The notes under the pieces are model-generated. The model saw nothing but the letters and a program-made list of their open reading frames with translations, made no database searches and was not told the origin of the DNA. The position numbers were made by a program, and so were the translations under genes. Shown piece after piece: positions 1-9,228 of a DNA stretch of 64,000 nucleotides (positions within the stretch are counted from its first letter, which is position 1; the number at the start of each line of letters is the position of its first letter). Where the stretch lies: the NCBI RefSeq assembly GCF_016938855.1, contig NZ_JAFHAP010000004.1:124001-188000 (forward strand). The letters run 5' to 3'. Source of the stretch: Polycladomyces zharkentensis. Lineage in GTDB: Bacteria > Bacillota > Bacilli > Thermoactinomycetales > JIR-001.

Positions 1-337
1 TGATGTAGTCATCCAAAAAGCCGAGAATCCCGTAACCCAACGTGGCAAATACAAGGAAAAACAAGTCCGGATTAATCACATTCTCCACGATGTTGTTGCC
101 GAACGGGAGTGCTGCACTGAACGGAATGGCAGTCAGCACGATCGCCGTCAAAAACATGACGCCGCCCATGGTGGGCGTTCCCGCTTTTTTCATGTGTGCC
201 TGCGGTCCTTCCTCGCGGATGCTCTGACCGAATTTCAACCGCCGCAAAACCGGAATCACCATCGGTCCGAGCAGGATCGTGATCCCCAGCGCCACTGCCA
301 GCGGAATCAGAAAAAGGCGAATGTCCATCGTATCCAT
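1..337 (-). CDS. mraY: Phospho-N-acetylmuramoyl-pentapeptide-transferase, N-terminal part
   Basis: Partial: the reading frame runs off the left edge without a stop. MraY is the membrane enzyme that moves phospho-MurNAc-pentapeptide onto undecaprenyl phosphate to make lipid I. The translation starts MDTMDIRLFLIPLAVALG, a first membrane helix, and carries the MraY signature HMKKAGTPTMGG near residue 50 and the LDDY aspartate pair near residue 108. It begins 1 nt after the murF stop codon, so the two are almost certainly co-transcribed and coupled. A second in-frame ATG lies 9 nt downstream. Confidence 0.93.
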   Translation of the reverse strand, partial: MDTMDIRLFLIPLAVALGITILLGPMVIPVLRRLKFGQSIREEGPQAHMKKAGTPTMGGVMFLTAIVLTAIPFSAALPFGNNIVENVINPDLFFLVFATLGYGILGFLDDYI

Positions 338-338
338 T

Positions 339-1733
339 TTAGTCTCTTTTCTCCCCTTTTGTTAAATCTTTCACAACCTCATCCAATTTGACGGCCCTGG
401 ATGCTTTCGCCAACAGGATCACATTCGGTCCACCCTGTTCCTGCAAGGTTTGAGCCGCTTCCGTTCGTGTCCCGAAATGGCGTACCGGGATGGTGGGATT
501 GGCTGATGTCACCCCTTCGCCGATCCACCGGGCTTTCTCTCCCAACGTATAGACGCGGGACACCCCTTTTTCCGCGGCATACCGCCCGATTTCACGGTGA
601 TACGCCGCTTCCTGAGCACCGATTTCCATCATGTCGCCCAAGAGTACCCACTTCTCTTTCCCCTCATCCAGCTCCAGAAGCAGGTCGATTGCGGCTCTCA
701 TGGAAGTCGGGCTGGCATTGTACGTGTCATCGATGATCAGCATTCCCTTGTCCGTCTTCCGCATCTCCAGGCGCATCCCTGTCAATTGCGCCTCAGCCAG
801 TCCCCGGCCGATCTCTTCTTCACTCAAGCCCAACAACCGGCCGACGGCGGCCGCCATCAGCGCATTGACAGCATTGTGCCTTCCCAGGAGCGGAATGGAA
901 AAGCGCGCTCCCATCCGTGCGGATGTGAAAGAAATGCCGGACAGCCCGTTCAAGCTGATCGATTCAGGACGATCGTCATTGGTGTCCCCCCAGCCGATTT
1001 TTATCACTTGGCGCGAATCCTGCCTCACTCGCTCCAACAACAACGGTTCATCCCCGTGAATCACCCAGGTACCGTTCGGAGCCAGTCCCTCGCCAATCTC
1101 GCATTTGGCATCGGCGATGGCGGCACGACTGCCCAGGTGTTCCAGATGCGACTCACCGATGTTGGTGACCACGGCCACATCCGGTTTGGCCATCCGTGAC
1201 AGGAGCGCAATTTCACCCTTGTGGTTCATGCCCATTTCCACGACGGCCGCTTTCGCCTCCTTTGGCAAGGACAACAAGGTCAAGGGCACACCGATGTGGT
1301 TGTTCAGGTTGCCCTGTGTTTTGTGTACACGATGGCGTACCGACAGTACCGATGCGATCAGGTCTTTGGTGGTCGTCTTCCCGTTGCTGCCGGTCACGGC
1401 GACGACCGGAATCGACCACGTATCCCGATATGCCGATGCCATCGCCTGCAACGCTTCCAGGGTGTCTGCCACCAAAATAAACGGTACTTCTGCCGTTTCG
1501 GGTACAGGCCGATCCTGCTGCCACAAACAGGCGGCCGCTCCCTTGTCCACCGCATCCCGCCAAAAATCGTGCCCGTCAAACCGTTCTCCCACCAGCGGCA
1601 CGTACAACTGATTCGGCTTAAGTGTACGGGTGTCGGTCGACACCCCCTTGAACAAGAGCCGACGGTCGGACACACTCCCCACCAGACGACCGTTCGTCAC
1701 TTTGGACGCCCATTCACACGTTTGTTCGATCAT
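339..1733 (-). CDS. murF: UDP-N-acetylmuramoyl-tripeptide--D-alanyl-D-alanine ligase
   Basis: Adds D-Ala-D-Ala to UDP-MurNAc-tripeptide in the cytoplasm, using ATP. The Mur ligase P-loop reads VTGSNGKTTTKD near residue 110, and the central and C-terminal Mur ligase domains are complete at about 464 residues. The ATG at 1733 is chosen because it follows GGGAGGAACAAGC; an upstream GTG at 1754 lies inside that ribosome binding site. The murE stop (1751) precedes it by 17 nt. In Bacillus subtilis murF sits elsewhere beside ddl; here it is inside the dcw cluster between murE and mraY, as in many other bacteria. Confidence 0.95.
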   Translation of the reverse strand: MIEQTCEWASKVTNGRLVGSVSDRRLLFKGVSTDTRTLKPNQLYVPLVGERFDGHDFWRDAVDKGAAACLWQQDRPVPETAEVPFILVADTLEALQAMASAYRDTWSIPVVAVTGSNGKTTTKDLIASVLSVRHRVHKTQGNLNNHIGVPLTLLSLPKEAKAAVVEMGMNHKGEIALLSRMAKPDVAVVTNIGESHLEHLGSRAAIADAKCEIGEGLAPNGTWVIHGDEPLLLERVRQDSRQVIKIGWGDTNDDRPESISLNGLSGISFTSARMGARFSIPLLGRHNAVNALMAAAVGRLLGLSEEEIGRGLAEAQLTGMRLEMRKTDKGMLIIDDTYNASPTSMRAAIDLLLELDEGKEKWVLLGDMMEIGAQEAAYHREIGRYAAEKGVSRVYTLGEKARWIGEGVTSANPTIPVRHFGTRTEAAQTLQEQGGPNVILLAKASRAVKLDEVVKDLTKGEKRD

Positions 1734-1750
1734 GCTTGTTCCTCCCGCTC

Positions 1751-3223
1751 TCACGAACGCAGCGCTTCTCTGGCCACTTCCCGATCATCAAAATCATGGC
1801 GCACGCCGTTGATCTCCTGATAAGTTTCATGCCCTTTCCCCGCGATCAACACGACATCACCCGGACGCGCCCGACGGATCGCTTCGAAGATGGCCTCCCG
1901 GCGGTCGACGATCACATCGTACCGGTCTTTCGCCATCTCTTTCACGCCCTCCACCATGTCCGCAAGTATCGCCTCCGGATCTTCGGTACGGGGGTTGTCC
2001 GACGTAAACAGGGCGACATCCGCATAAGTGGCAGCGATCTTTGCCATGATGGGACGCTTGGTCCGGTCGCGATCACCGCCGCACCCCACCACGCAGTATA
2101 CGTTTCCTTCGGCAAATTCACGAATCGTTTTCAGCACGTTTTCCAAACTGTCCGGTGTGTGCGCGTAATCCACCAACACGGTGAACGGCTGACCTTCGTC
2201 CACCTTTTCAAACCGACCGTTGACACCGGAAACAGTTTCCAGACTCCGCTTGATGTGTTCGAGCGGAATCCCCTCGGCCAATGCTGTTGCCGCAGCGGCA
2301 AGCGCATTGTAGACGTTGAATTTGCCCACCAATTGCAAGTGGAGATCGATATCGCCGCGAAACGTGCGCAACACGAAACGCGTACCGTCCGCACCCTGGC
2401 GAATCTGTTCGGCGCGCACGTCGGCGGCCTGTTCGATGCCGTATGTGATCACCTGCGCCGGGGTAATGCGGGCGAAGTAAGCGGAAGCTTCATCATCCAC
2501 ATTCAAAATCGCGTACCGGTTGTCCGCCGGATCATCTTCGTACCGGTTGCCCAGCTGGCTGAACAACAAGCCTTTGGCCGCCCTGTACTCTTCCATCGTT
2601 TTGTGATAGTCCAAATGATCCTGCGTCAGGTTGGTGAACACGGCAGAATGAAATTCACATCCCCTGGTTCTTCCCAAATCCAAAGCATGAGACGATGCCT
2701 CGATCACCGCGTAGGCACATCCGGCATCCCGCATCATGCGGAATCCTTTTTGCAGTTCAACAACATCCGGCGTCGTGTTTTGAACCGGGTAAGTGCGGTC
2801 GCCGATCTGCATGTGGATGGTGCCGATCATACCGGCCGGGGTGCCGAAATCGTTCAAGATGCGCTGAATCAGATGTACGGTGGTCGTTTTTCCGTTGGTA
2901 CCGGTCACCCCGATCAACTTCAATTCCCGGGTCGGGTGTCGGTAAAACGCAGCCGCCAGCACGGCCATCGCCCGACGGGTATCAGGTACACGCACCACCG
3001 CAGCGGGTACGTCGACGTCCTCCTCCACCAACACGGCAACGGCTCCCTGTTCCACCGCTTGGCGGACAAAGCGGTGACCGTCCACGGTAAACCCGCGCAA
3101 GGCCACAAACAGGTGGCCGGGGCGTACCCTGCGGGAATCCGTCTCGATCCCCGTGATCTCGATGTCGGCATTTCCGACCACTTTCGCGATGACGAGCGGC
3201 CGGAGCAACTCTTTTAATTTCAT
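1751..3223 (-). CDS. murE: UDP-MurNAc-L-Ala-D-Glu:meso-diaminopimelate ligase
   Basis: Adds the third amino acid to the peptidoglycan stem peptide. The P-loop is VTGTNGKTTTVH, and the motif DNPRTEDP matches the DNPR signature of enzymes that add meso-diaminopimelate rather than lysine, so the wall is predicted to be A1gamma type. The start at 3223 (MKLKELLRPL) follows GGAGGAGGAGCGGCTTG; an upstream extension of the frame to 3328 covers a hairpin and lacks Mur homology, so it is rejected. About 490 residues, the usual length. Confidence 0.95.
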   Translation of the reverse strand: MKLKELLRPLVIAKVVGNADIEITGIETDSRRVRPGHLFVALRGFTVDGHRFVRQAVEQGAVAVLVEEDVDVPAAVVRVPDTRRAMAVLAAAFYRHPTRELKLIGVTGTNGKTTTVHLIQRILNDFGTPAGMIGTIHMQIGDRTYPVQNTTPDVVELQKGFRMMRDAGCAYAVIEASSHALDLGRTRGCEFHSAVFTNLTQDHLDYHKTMEEYRAAKGLLFSQLGNRYEDDPADNRYAILNVDDEASAYFARITPAQVITYGIEQAADVRAEQIRQGADGTRFVLRTFRGDIDLHLQLVGKFNVYNALAAAATALAEGIPLEHIKRSLETVSGVNGRFEKVDEGQPFTVLVDYAHTPDSLENVLKTIREFAEGNVYCVVGCGGDRDRTKRPIMAKIAATYADVALFTSDNPRTEDPEAILADMVEGVKEMAKDRYDVIVDRREAIFEAIRRARPGDVVLIAGKGHETYQEINGVRHDFDDREVAREALRS

Positions 3224-3289
3224 CAAGCCGCTCCTCCTCCGATTTTTCCAGATGAAATGAAACAACCCTGAAAAAAGAAAAAGACACGA

Positions 3290-3320
3290 GAAATGCCAGG
3301 TAAGTTCCTGGCATGATGAT
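3290..3320 (-). terminator. Hairpin between spoVD and murE, possible attenuator
   Basis: On the minus strand the 8 bp stem ATGCCAGG / CCTGGCAT with a 6 nt loop is followed by a pyrimidine-rich tail ending in TTTTTCTTTTTT. It sits between the spoVD stop and the murE ribosome binding site, so it could weaken read-through from the spoVD unit into murE. The stem is modest and the T run is not immediate, so full termination is doubtful. Confidence 0.4.
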
Positions 3321-3337
3321 TTTTGCACATCCCTATT

Positions 3338-5266
3338 TTAATCCCCTTTTCCCGATTTGTCACCCAAGTAGATACGGATCGGTGTACCCTTTTTGACCCG
3401 TTGTCCCGGTTGCGGGAGTTGATCCACCACGTATGTTCCGCGCCCTGTCGTCAGAAGGGGGAAGGAATACAAACTGTTGCGGATCTGGCTTACGTTTTCC
3501 CCGATCAAATCGGGGACTTCCACATAGGAAACCGAAGTAGGCGTATTTTCAGGAGAGACTTGGTTTTTCCGTTTGGGAACGCCCAAATATCTCAGACCAT
3601 CATCCAAAATGCGTCCCACGATCGGTGCAGCGACCACTCCGCCAAACTGGATGCCTTTCGGATTGTCCACCGCCACGTAAACGACCAGTCGGGGATCATC
3701 GGCCGGGGCAAACCCGATGAAGGACACGATGTGATTGTTTTGCAGATATCGCCCGTCAGGTCCCACCTTTTGCGCGGTTCCCGTTTTCCCGCCGACGCGG
3801 TAGCCGTCAACGAACGCCTTTCTCCCCGTTCCCCTGGCGACGACATATTCCAGTGCCTCTCTCACCTTGCGTGAGGTTTCTTCGGAGATGACGCGTTCTT
3901 TCTTGCCGGGTTCCTCCCGTTCCACCACCCGGCTCGTTTCCGGGTCCAACCATGCCTTGGCCAGATGGGGCACCACTTTGTAACCGCCGTTAATCGCCGC
4001 GGAAACAGCAGCCACCTGCTGAATCGGCGTCACTGAAACTCCTTGGCCGAATGCGGTGGTCGCCACTTCCACCGGCCCTGCCCGTTCGGGGGAAAAGAGG
4101 ATACCCTTAGCTTCTCCGTTCAGATCGATTCCCGTTTTTTGACCAAATCCGAATTTGCGGATGTAGGAAAAGAGCTTCTCTTCCCCCAGCCGTTGCCCCA
4201 TATTGACAAAGCCGGGGTTGCAGGAGTTTTCCACCACTTCCAAAAAGGTTTGGTGCCCGTGCCCGCCATGCTTCCAGCAACGCAGCCGGGCACCGCTCAC
4301 ATTGATAAAACCGGGATCAGTGAACCCTTCCGTCAAGCTGACCTTTTTCTCTTCCAACGCCGCAGCCAGCGTGATGATTTTGAAAGTGGACCCGGGTTCA
4401 AATGTTTTCCAGATCGGTAAGTTGCGGTTATAAACCATCGGATCGGCATCCCGATAATGAGCGGGATTGAATGTGGGCCTGCTGGCCATGCCCAACACTT
4501 CGCCCGTACGCGGGTCCATCGCAATGGCCAGGACGTTTTCCGGTTGATATTGTACCATCGCCTGGTCCATTTCCCGCTCCAACACGCTCTGAATATAGTA
4601 ATCGATGGTGGTGACCAGATCCATGCCATCTTTGGGTGGCGTGAACGATTCAACCCCGCCCGGCAATTTTTCATGCCGTGCGTTGGCCTTGAAGGAAACG
4701 TACCCTCTCACCCCGCTGAGACGTTTGTCGTATTCCAATTCCAAGCCGGCCAGCCCCTGATTGTCGATACCGGCAAATCCCAGCACATGGGCGGCCATTG
4801 CGCCATATGGATAATGGCGCTTGCTGTCTTCCGTCACGGCAATCCCCGGCAGGCGCAGCGCCTGTATGTCCCGTGCCGCGTCTTCCGAGATTTTGCGCCC
4901 TTCTTTGATCCAAACGGTGAGCGAACGCTTGGTGATTTGTCGATAGATGCTCTCTTCGGGCGCTTTCAGGACCCGCGCCAACAAGCGGGCGGTTTCCGCC
5001 GGATCCTTCACTTGGGCCGGAATCGCCATAACTGACGGTGTGCTGACATTGTAAGCCAACACTTTTCCCTGTCGATCCAAAATGCGCCCCCGTTTCGCCT
5101 CAAACGGAATGTTTCGGTTCCACAACTGTTCCGCCCGCTCCGTCAACCAATCTCCTTTGACAAGTTGTACATAGGCCAAACGTCCCAACAATCCCGCAAA
5201 CAAAACGATCACCACGATCAATGCCGCAAACAGCCGGCGGCGGACCATCGCGCTGGAGATGCGCAA
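3338..5266 (-). CDS. spoVD: Sporulation-specific penicillin-binding protein SpoVD (class B transpeptidase)
   Basis: Class B PBP, 642 residues: a membrane anchor at about 8-30, a dimerisation domain, and a transpeptidase domain with STFK (Ser293), SCN (348-350) and KTG (494-496). A single PASTA domain ends the protein (about residues 575-640, starting VEVPDLIGENV). Length, PASTA domain and position after pbpB match SpoVD, which makes spore cortex in B. subtilis. Start: TTG at 5266 preceded by GGGGAGGGGAACGGA; the first ATG is 18 nt further in with no ribosome binding site. Confidence 0.9.
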   Translation of the reverse strand: MRISSAMVRRRLFAALIVVIVLFAGLLGRLAYVQLVKGDWLTERAEQLWNRNIPFEAKRGRILDRQGKVLAYNVSTPSVMAIPAQVKDPAETARLLARVLKAPEESIYRQITKRSLTVWIKEGRKISEDAARDIQALRLPGIAVTEDSKRHYPYGAMAAHVLGFAGIDNQGLAGLELEYDKRLSGVRGYVSFKANARHEKLPGGVESFTPPKDGMDLVTTIDYYIQSVLEREMDQAMVQYQPENVLAIAMDPRTGEVLGMASRPTFNPAHYRDADPMVYNRNLPIWKTFEPGSTFKIITLAAALEEKKVSLTEGFTDPGFINVSGARLRCWKHGGHGHQTFLEVVENSCNPGFVNMGQRLGEEKLFSYIRKFGFGQKTGIDLNGEAKGILFSPERAGPVEVATTAFGQGVSVTPIQQVAAVSAAINGGYKVVPHLAKAWLDPETSRVVEREEPGKKERVISEETSRKVREALEYVVARGTGRKAFVDGYRVGGKTGTAQKVGPDGRYLQNNHIVSFIGFAPADDPRLVVYVAVDNPKGIQFGGVVAAPIVGRILDDGLRYLGVPKRKNQVSPENTPTSVSYVEVPDLIGENVSQIRNSLYSFPLLTTGRGTYVVDQLPQPGQRVKKGTPIRIYLGDKSGKGD

Positions 5267-5512
5267 TCCGTTCCCCTCCCCGAACAGGATGTCCTATGAG
5301 ACAACCTATTCCCGGAAAGGGAAGAACATGACAAGAAGCCATGTCGAATCCTCTTCAACATGGCTGTCAATGCAAGAGATCGTTTTCTCACTACTTTGGC
5401 TTTCTCCCCGCTAGAGAAGCAAAAACAGTGCGCTTTGAGGCGAGGGGCGGGCGCGGGTCACGCCACTCCGTTTGAAGGGAATGACACGCAACGGAAACCC
5501 GTCCCCCACCGA
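5267..5512. other. 246 bp gap between pbpB and spoVD with hairpin
   Basis: Unusually long for this otherwise tight cluster. It contains an inverted repeat (AGCCATGT ... ACATGGCT, about 5337-5366) that could end part of the pbpB transcript, and presumably the spoVD promoter. In B. subtilis spoVD has its own SigE promoter; I could not pick out a convincing SigE -35/-10 pair by eye. Confidence 0.4.
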
Positions 5513-7276
5513 TTAAGAAGCGGTTTTGGTCTTCGTACGGGGCGGGATGTGCAACACTTGGAACGCCTTTTGGAACACTTCTTTGGCGATCGGCGCGGCC
5601 ACGGCGCCGCCCGTGGCACCACCGGAAACGATCGGAGCGTCAATTGCGACGTAGATCACTACTTTGGGATGATCAGCCGGTGCAAATCCGATAAAGGAGA
5701 CGAGGTATTCTCCCGGAATGTAACCGCCATGGGAAGAGGGTTTCTGCGCCGTTCCTGTTTTTCCGGCGATGTCATAGCCGGGCAGATCCGCTTGTTTACC
5801 GGTGCCGTACTGCACCACCCCGCGCAACAGTTGCCTCACTTGTGCGGCGGTCCTGCCAGTGACGACGTTTCGGCTCCGCGGTTGGATCATTTGCATCCTT
5901 CCTTGTCGGCCGGGATCTTGGATCGCCCTGACCACATGCGGCTGAACCCATTTTCCGCCGTTGGCAATCGCCGATACCGCCGCCACTTGTTGAATGGGCG
6001 TCACGGCGATTCCCTGTCCGAACGCGGTAGTGGCCAATTCCGACGGATACAGCGACCGACCGTAGAAAATACCCCGCTCCTCGGCCGGCAAATCGATCCC
6101 TGTTTTCCGTCCTGTCCGATCGGTAATGCGGCCGAACCCGAACTTGTCGATATATGTTTCCAAACGATCGACTCCCAAAGCCTGCCCCAATTTGACAAAC
6201 GCCACGTTACTCGACAGGTACACTCCTTGACGGAATGGGATGTTCCCCCAGCCTGTCTCATTCCAATCCCGGATCACCCGGTCCTTTACCTGGATCGAAC
6301 CGGAGGAAAAGATGGCGTCGGGATGAAACAAGCCCTCCTCAATGGCAGCCGCCAACGTCACGATCTTAAACGTGGAACCGGGTTCAAACTGATTGCTGAC
6401 CGCCAGATTGGTCGAATTGACCCCTGGTTTCCATGTTTTGGCATATTTACTCGGATCAAATGTGGGACGATTGGCCATCGCCAGAATCTCGCCGGTGTTC
6501 GGATCAGCCACGATAGCGGTCGCCGTTTTGGCTTGATATTTTCGCATCGCTTGTTCCAAAATTCGCTCCACTTCGTATTGCAAGCGATTATCGATGGTAA
6601 GCATCAGATTTTTCCCGTCCCGTGGCGGTTGAAACGTTTCAACCCCACCTGAAAGCTTCCATCCGTTGGCGTCTTTTTGGAACGACCAGGTTCCGGGCTG
6701 ACCGCGAAGTAATGAGTCATAACGCTGTTCAACGCCGCCCGTCGCTTGATTGTCCATATTGACAAACCCCAGTACGTGCGCCGCCAAAGGACCTTCCATG
6801 TAGACGCGCATCGTTGCAGGATACGAGTAAATCCCATCCAGATCCAACTTCATGATCTGATCGCGTGTTTGTGGGGATACTTTATAGTTGTTGCCGTCCC
6901 GCAATTCGACCTGACCTTTTTTCTTGGACAGTTTGGCCACCAGTTTATCCTCGGGAATACCCAACAGTGGAGATAATTTCTTGGCATAGGCGCGGGGATC
7001 TTTCACCAAACTCACGTCTGCGGCAATGACATAGGCGGGCATGGATTGAACCAGCACGTTGCCGTTGCGGTCCATGATGGTTCCGCGGCGAGGTTCAAGC
7101 ACCTTGTTGATTCGCCAGTTGGCTTCCGCCTTTCTGCGAAGATCGGTAGCATCCACGGTTTGAATCCAGAACAGTCTCCCGATGACGACCATGAACATCA
7201 GGATAAGGAAAAGCCCGATCACCAGAGAACGCAACTGGCTGTTTTTGTTTTTTTCCATCTGTTTCTTCGTTTTCAC
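5513..7276 (-). CDS. pbpB: Penicillin-binding protein 2B, septal transpeptidase
   Basis: FtsI-type class B PBP that crosslinks septal peptidoglycan together with FtsW. N-terminal membrane segment at about 17-38, then the transpeptidase domain with STFK (Ser301), SSN (355-357) and KTG (506-508). 587 residues; unlike B. subtilis PBP2B it ends without PASTA domains. The GTG start overlaps the ftsL stop by 4 nt (GTGA), implying translational coupling; an ATG six codons in is the alternative start. Confidence 0.92.
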   Translation of the reverse strand: MKTKKQMEKNKNSQLRSLVIGLFLILMFMVVIGRLFWIQTVDATDLRRKAEANWRINKVLEPRRGTIMDRNGNVLVQSMPAYVIAADVSLVKDPRAYAKKLSPLLGIPEDKLVAKLSKKKGQVELRDGNNYKVSPQTRDQIMKLDLDGIYSYPATMRVYMEGPLAAHVLGFVNMDNQATGGVEQRYDSLLRGQPGTWSFQKDANGWKLSGGVETFQPPRDGKNLMLTIDNRLQYEVERILEQAMRKYQAKTATAIVADPNTGEILAMANRPTFDPSKYAKTWKPGVNSTNLAVSNQFEPGSTFKIVTLAAAIEEGLFHPDAIFSSGSIQVKDRVIRDWNETGWGNIPFRQGVYLSSNVAFVKLGQALGVDRLETYIDKFGFGRITDRTGRKTGIDLPAEERGIFYGRSLYPSELATTAFGQGIAVTPIQQVAAVSAIANGGKWVQPHVVRAIQDPGRQGRMQMIQPRSRNVVTGRTAAQVRQLLRGVVQYGTGKQADLPGYDIAGKTGTAQKPSSHGGYIPGEYLVSFIGFAPADHPKVVIYVAIDAPIVSGGATGGAVAAPIAKEVFQKAFQVLHIPPRTKTKTAS

Positions 7277-7686
7277 CCCTCATCGTTGACCGGTTTCTGT
7301 TGCCGGGCGGAGGAAGATTGACCTGGAACGGGCAACGTCTTGTAAGACTTCGCCCGCTTCATGCCTTTTTGTTTTGCATATTCGCGGGCGCGTTCCCCGC
7401 TGGACAATTGTTTTTGTTGGATTTCCAGCTGTTGGTTCGTCTCCTGCAATTCCCGGATTTGGCGATCCATCTGTTGAGCGGATATATTGAGCGCCGTCAG
7501 TTCGGCGTATTTGGAGAGGATAACAGAGGCAAGTGCGACGCAAACCATCACACTCAACAAATAGAGGAGCTTCTCGCCGGTGGTCAATCCGTGCGCCCGC
7601 TCCGTTCGGGGGCGTTTGGACTGCCGGGTGCTCTGCCGGCGATTCTCCACAACGGCCATTGCGACGTTTCCCCGATATTTTTTCAT
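7273..7686 (-). CDS. ftsL: Cell division protein FtsL
   Basis: Small bitopic divisome protein, about 137 residues: a basic cytoplasmic tail, one membrane helix (LLYLLSVMVCVALASVIL, about 47-64), then a coiled-coil leucine-zipper region typical of FtsL, which pairs with DivIC. Start at 7686 (MKKYRGNVAM) follows TAGGAGGGTCAACG; a longer upstream frame only overlaps rsmH. Identified by position between rsmH and pbpB as well as topology. Confidence 0.88.
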   Translation of the reverse strand: MKKYRGNVAMAVVENRRQSTRQSKRPRTERAHGLTTGEKLLYLLSVMVCVALASVILSKYAELTALNISAQQMDRQIRELQETNQQLEIQQKQLSSGERAREYAKQKGMKRAKSYKTLPVPGQSSSARQQKPVNDEG

Positions 7687-7697
7687 CGTTGACCCTC

Positions 7698-8630
7698 CTA
7701 TAATTTCTCCGCGATGCGCAGTTTGGCTGACCGGGCTCGCGGATTTTCTCTGATCTCTTCTTCCGACGGCAGGATGGGTTTTTTGGTGATCACACGCAGG
7801 ACCGGTTGTTGACCGCAGACGCAAACCGGAAAATCCGGCGGACAAACGCAACGTTTTTCTTTCTCTTGAAACGTGCGTTTACAGATCCGGTCTTCCAACG
7901 AATGAAAGGTGATCACGGCTACCCTCCCCCCGGGGTTCAAGCCGTCAATCGCCTGCTGCAAGGCCGATTGAAAGGCGTTCAGCTCGTCATTGACCGCGAT
8001 GCGAATCGCCTGAAACGAACGACGCGCCGGATGTGGCCCCGTTCGACGTGCCGGTGCGGGGATGGCATCCTTGATGATGTCCGCCAACTCTCCCGTCGTC
8101 TCGATCGGGGAAACCCTTCGATGGTTGACGATCATCCGGGCGATCCGCCGGGCGAACCGCTCCTCTCCGTATTGAGACAAAATGCGCGCCAACTCCGCTT
8201 CGGGCCAAGTGTTGACCACTTCCCGGGCGGTCAGAGGCGCTTCGGGGTCCATCCGCATGTCCAACGGCGCGTCATGGTGGTAGCTGAATCCTCGTTCACC
8301 TTTGTCCAACTGCGGCGAAGAAACACCGAGGTCGAACAAGATACCGTCCACTCGCTCCAATCCCAGCGATGCCAATATTTCTTTCAGTCGCCGGAAATTG
8401 CTCTTGATCAAGTGGACCCTGCATCCCACGTCGCGCAGTCGTTCATGCGCCGCTTGCAAAGCGGCATCATCCTGATCAATTCCAATCACGGTACCGGCAG
8501 GGCCGAGATGTTCCGCAATCAGGCGTGTATGTCCCGCTCCCCCCAGCGTACAGTCGACATACACCCCGTCCGGCCGAACATTCAGCCCCTCCACCGCTTC
8601 GTGTTTGAGCACGGTCTCATGTTGAAACAC
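7698..8630 (-). CDS. rsmH: 16S rRNA (cytosine1402-N4)-methyltransferase
   Basis: RsmH/MraW, 310 residues, methylates N4 of C1402 in 16S rRNA using SAM. The SAM-binding motif reads [11 protein letters not shown] (about 26-36), with [10 protein letters not shown] downstream; further conserved blocks are [12 protein letters not shown] and [13 protein letters not shown]. Start is a GTG preceded by AAAGGATGAACAACT; the nearby ATG is out of frame. Follows mraZ by 19 nt. Confidence 0.95.
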   Translation of the reverse strand: MFQHETVLKHEAVEGLNVRPDGVYVDCTLGGAGHTRLIAEHLGPAGTVIGIDQDDAALQAAHERLRDVGCRVHLIKSNFRRLKEILASLGLERVDGILFDLGVSSPQLDKGERGFSYHHDAPLDMRMDPEAPLTAREVVNTWPEAELARILSQYGEERFARRIARMIVNHRRVSPIETTGELADIIKDAIPAPARRTGPHPARRSFQAIRIAVNDELNAFQSALQQAIDGLNPGGRVAVITFHSLEDRICKRTFQEKEKRCVCPPDFPVCVCGQQPVLRVITKKPILPSEEEIRENPRARSAKLRIAEKL

Positions 8631-8649
8631 AGTTGTTCATCCTTTTCTC

Positions 8650-9087
8650 CTACAATTCCAGATTGAAATCTACGAGCTTTTCCGCGATTTCGTTGAACGA
8701 ATCCTCAGAGGCCGCGTAGTAAGCTTCCCACGATTCTCCACTCCAGATTTCCACTCGGTTGGAAACGCCGATGACGACACACTCTTTTTCCAATTTGGCA
8801 TACTGACGAAGATTGACAGGAAGAGTTACCCGCCCCTGCTTGTCCAACTCGGCTTCAATCGCGCCGGAGAAGAAAAAGCGGGTAAACGCGCGCGCATCCG
8901 CACGGGTAAACGGCAGCGACTTCAGTTTCTCCTCTAGTTGTTTCCACTCCGTCCGAGGGTATGCAAAAAGACAGTTGTCCAATCCACGGGTGATCACAAA
9001 CGGCGCGCCCAGCTCTTCGCGAAATTTCGACGGGATGATCAAACGGCCTTTTTCGTCGATGGCATGCCGGTATTCACCCATGAACAT
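8650..9087 (-). CDS. mraZ: Transcriptional regulator MraZ
   Basis: 145 residues with two SpoVT/AbrB-like MraZ repeats: the first begins [21 protein letters not shown], the second contains [13 protein letters not shown]. MraZ binds repeated GTGG boxes in its own promoter and adjusts dcw expression. First gene of the cluster; start follows GGGGAGGACGGGTCC. Its likely operator is directly upstream (see 9120-9143). Confidence 0.96.
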   Translation of the reverse strand: MFMGEYRHAIDEKGRLIIPSKFREELGAPFVITRGLDNCLFAYPRTEWKQLEEKLKSLPFTRADARAFTRFFFSGAIEAELDKQGRVTLPVNLRQYAKLEKECVVIGVSNRVEIWSGESWEAYYAASEDSFNEIAEKLVDFNLEL

Positions 9088-9119
9088 GGACCCGTCCTCC
9101 CCTCGCTACCCCCTTCCCT

Positions 9120-9160
9120 CCACTTCCCCCCACTTTCCACCACATTGTAAATTATACCAC
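9120..9160 (-). promoter_or_regulatory. mraZ promoter with three MraZ boxes
   Basis: Minus strand: an extended -10 TGGTATAAT (TATAAT at 9156-9151), then three GTGG boxes at 9143-9140, 9133-9130 and 9123-9120, spaced exactly 10 bp with purine-rich spacers. The 10 bp phased repeat is the known MraZ-binding arrangement. The boxes cover the predicted transcription start, so binding by MraZ would block or retune initiation. Confidence 0.8.
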
Positions 9161-9169
9161 GAGCATACT

Positions 9170-9201
9170 AAAAAATCCTGCGCCTCAGCGCAGGATTTTT
9201 T
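9170..9201 (-). terminator. Intrinsic terminator of ahcY
   Basis: 14 bp inverted repeat AAAAAATCCTGCGC / GCGCAGGATTTTTT with a 4 nt loop, just past the ahcY stop. It is symmetric, so it could work on either strand, but only minus-strand genes flank it. It isolates ahcY from the mraZ promoter. Confidence 0.9.
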
Positions 9202-9228
9202 GATAACAATTCAATTTTTTGTCATCCC

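Noticed and set aside
1736-3217. Open frame of 493 codons on the plus strand opposite murE
   Set aside because: Pure antisense shadow of murE: no ribosome binding site, biased composition rich in His and Arg, no recognisable domain.
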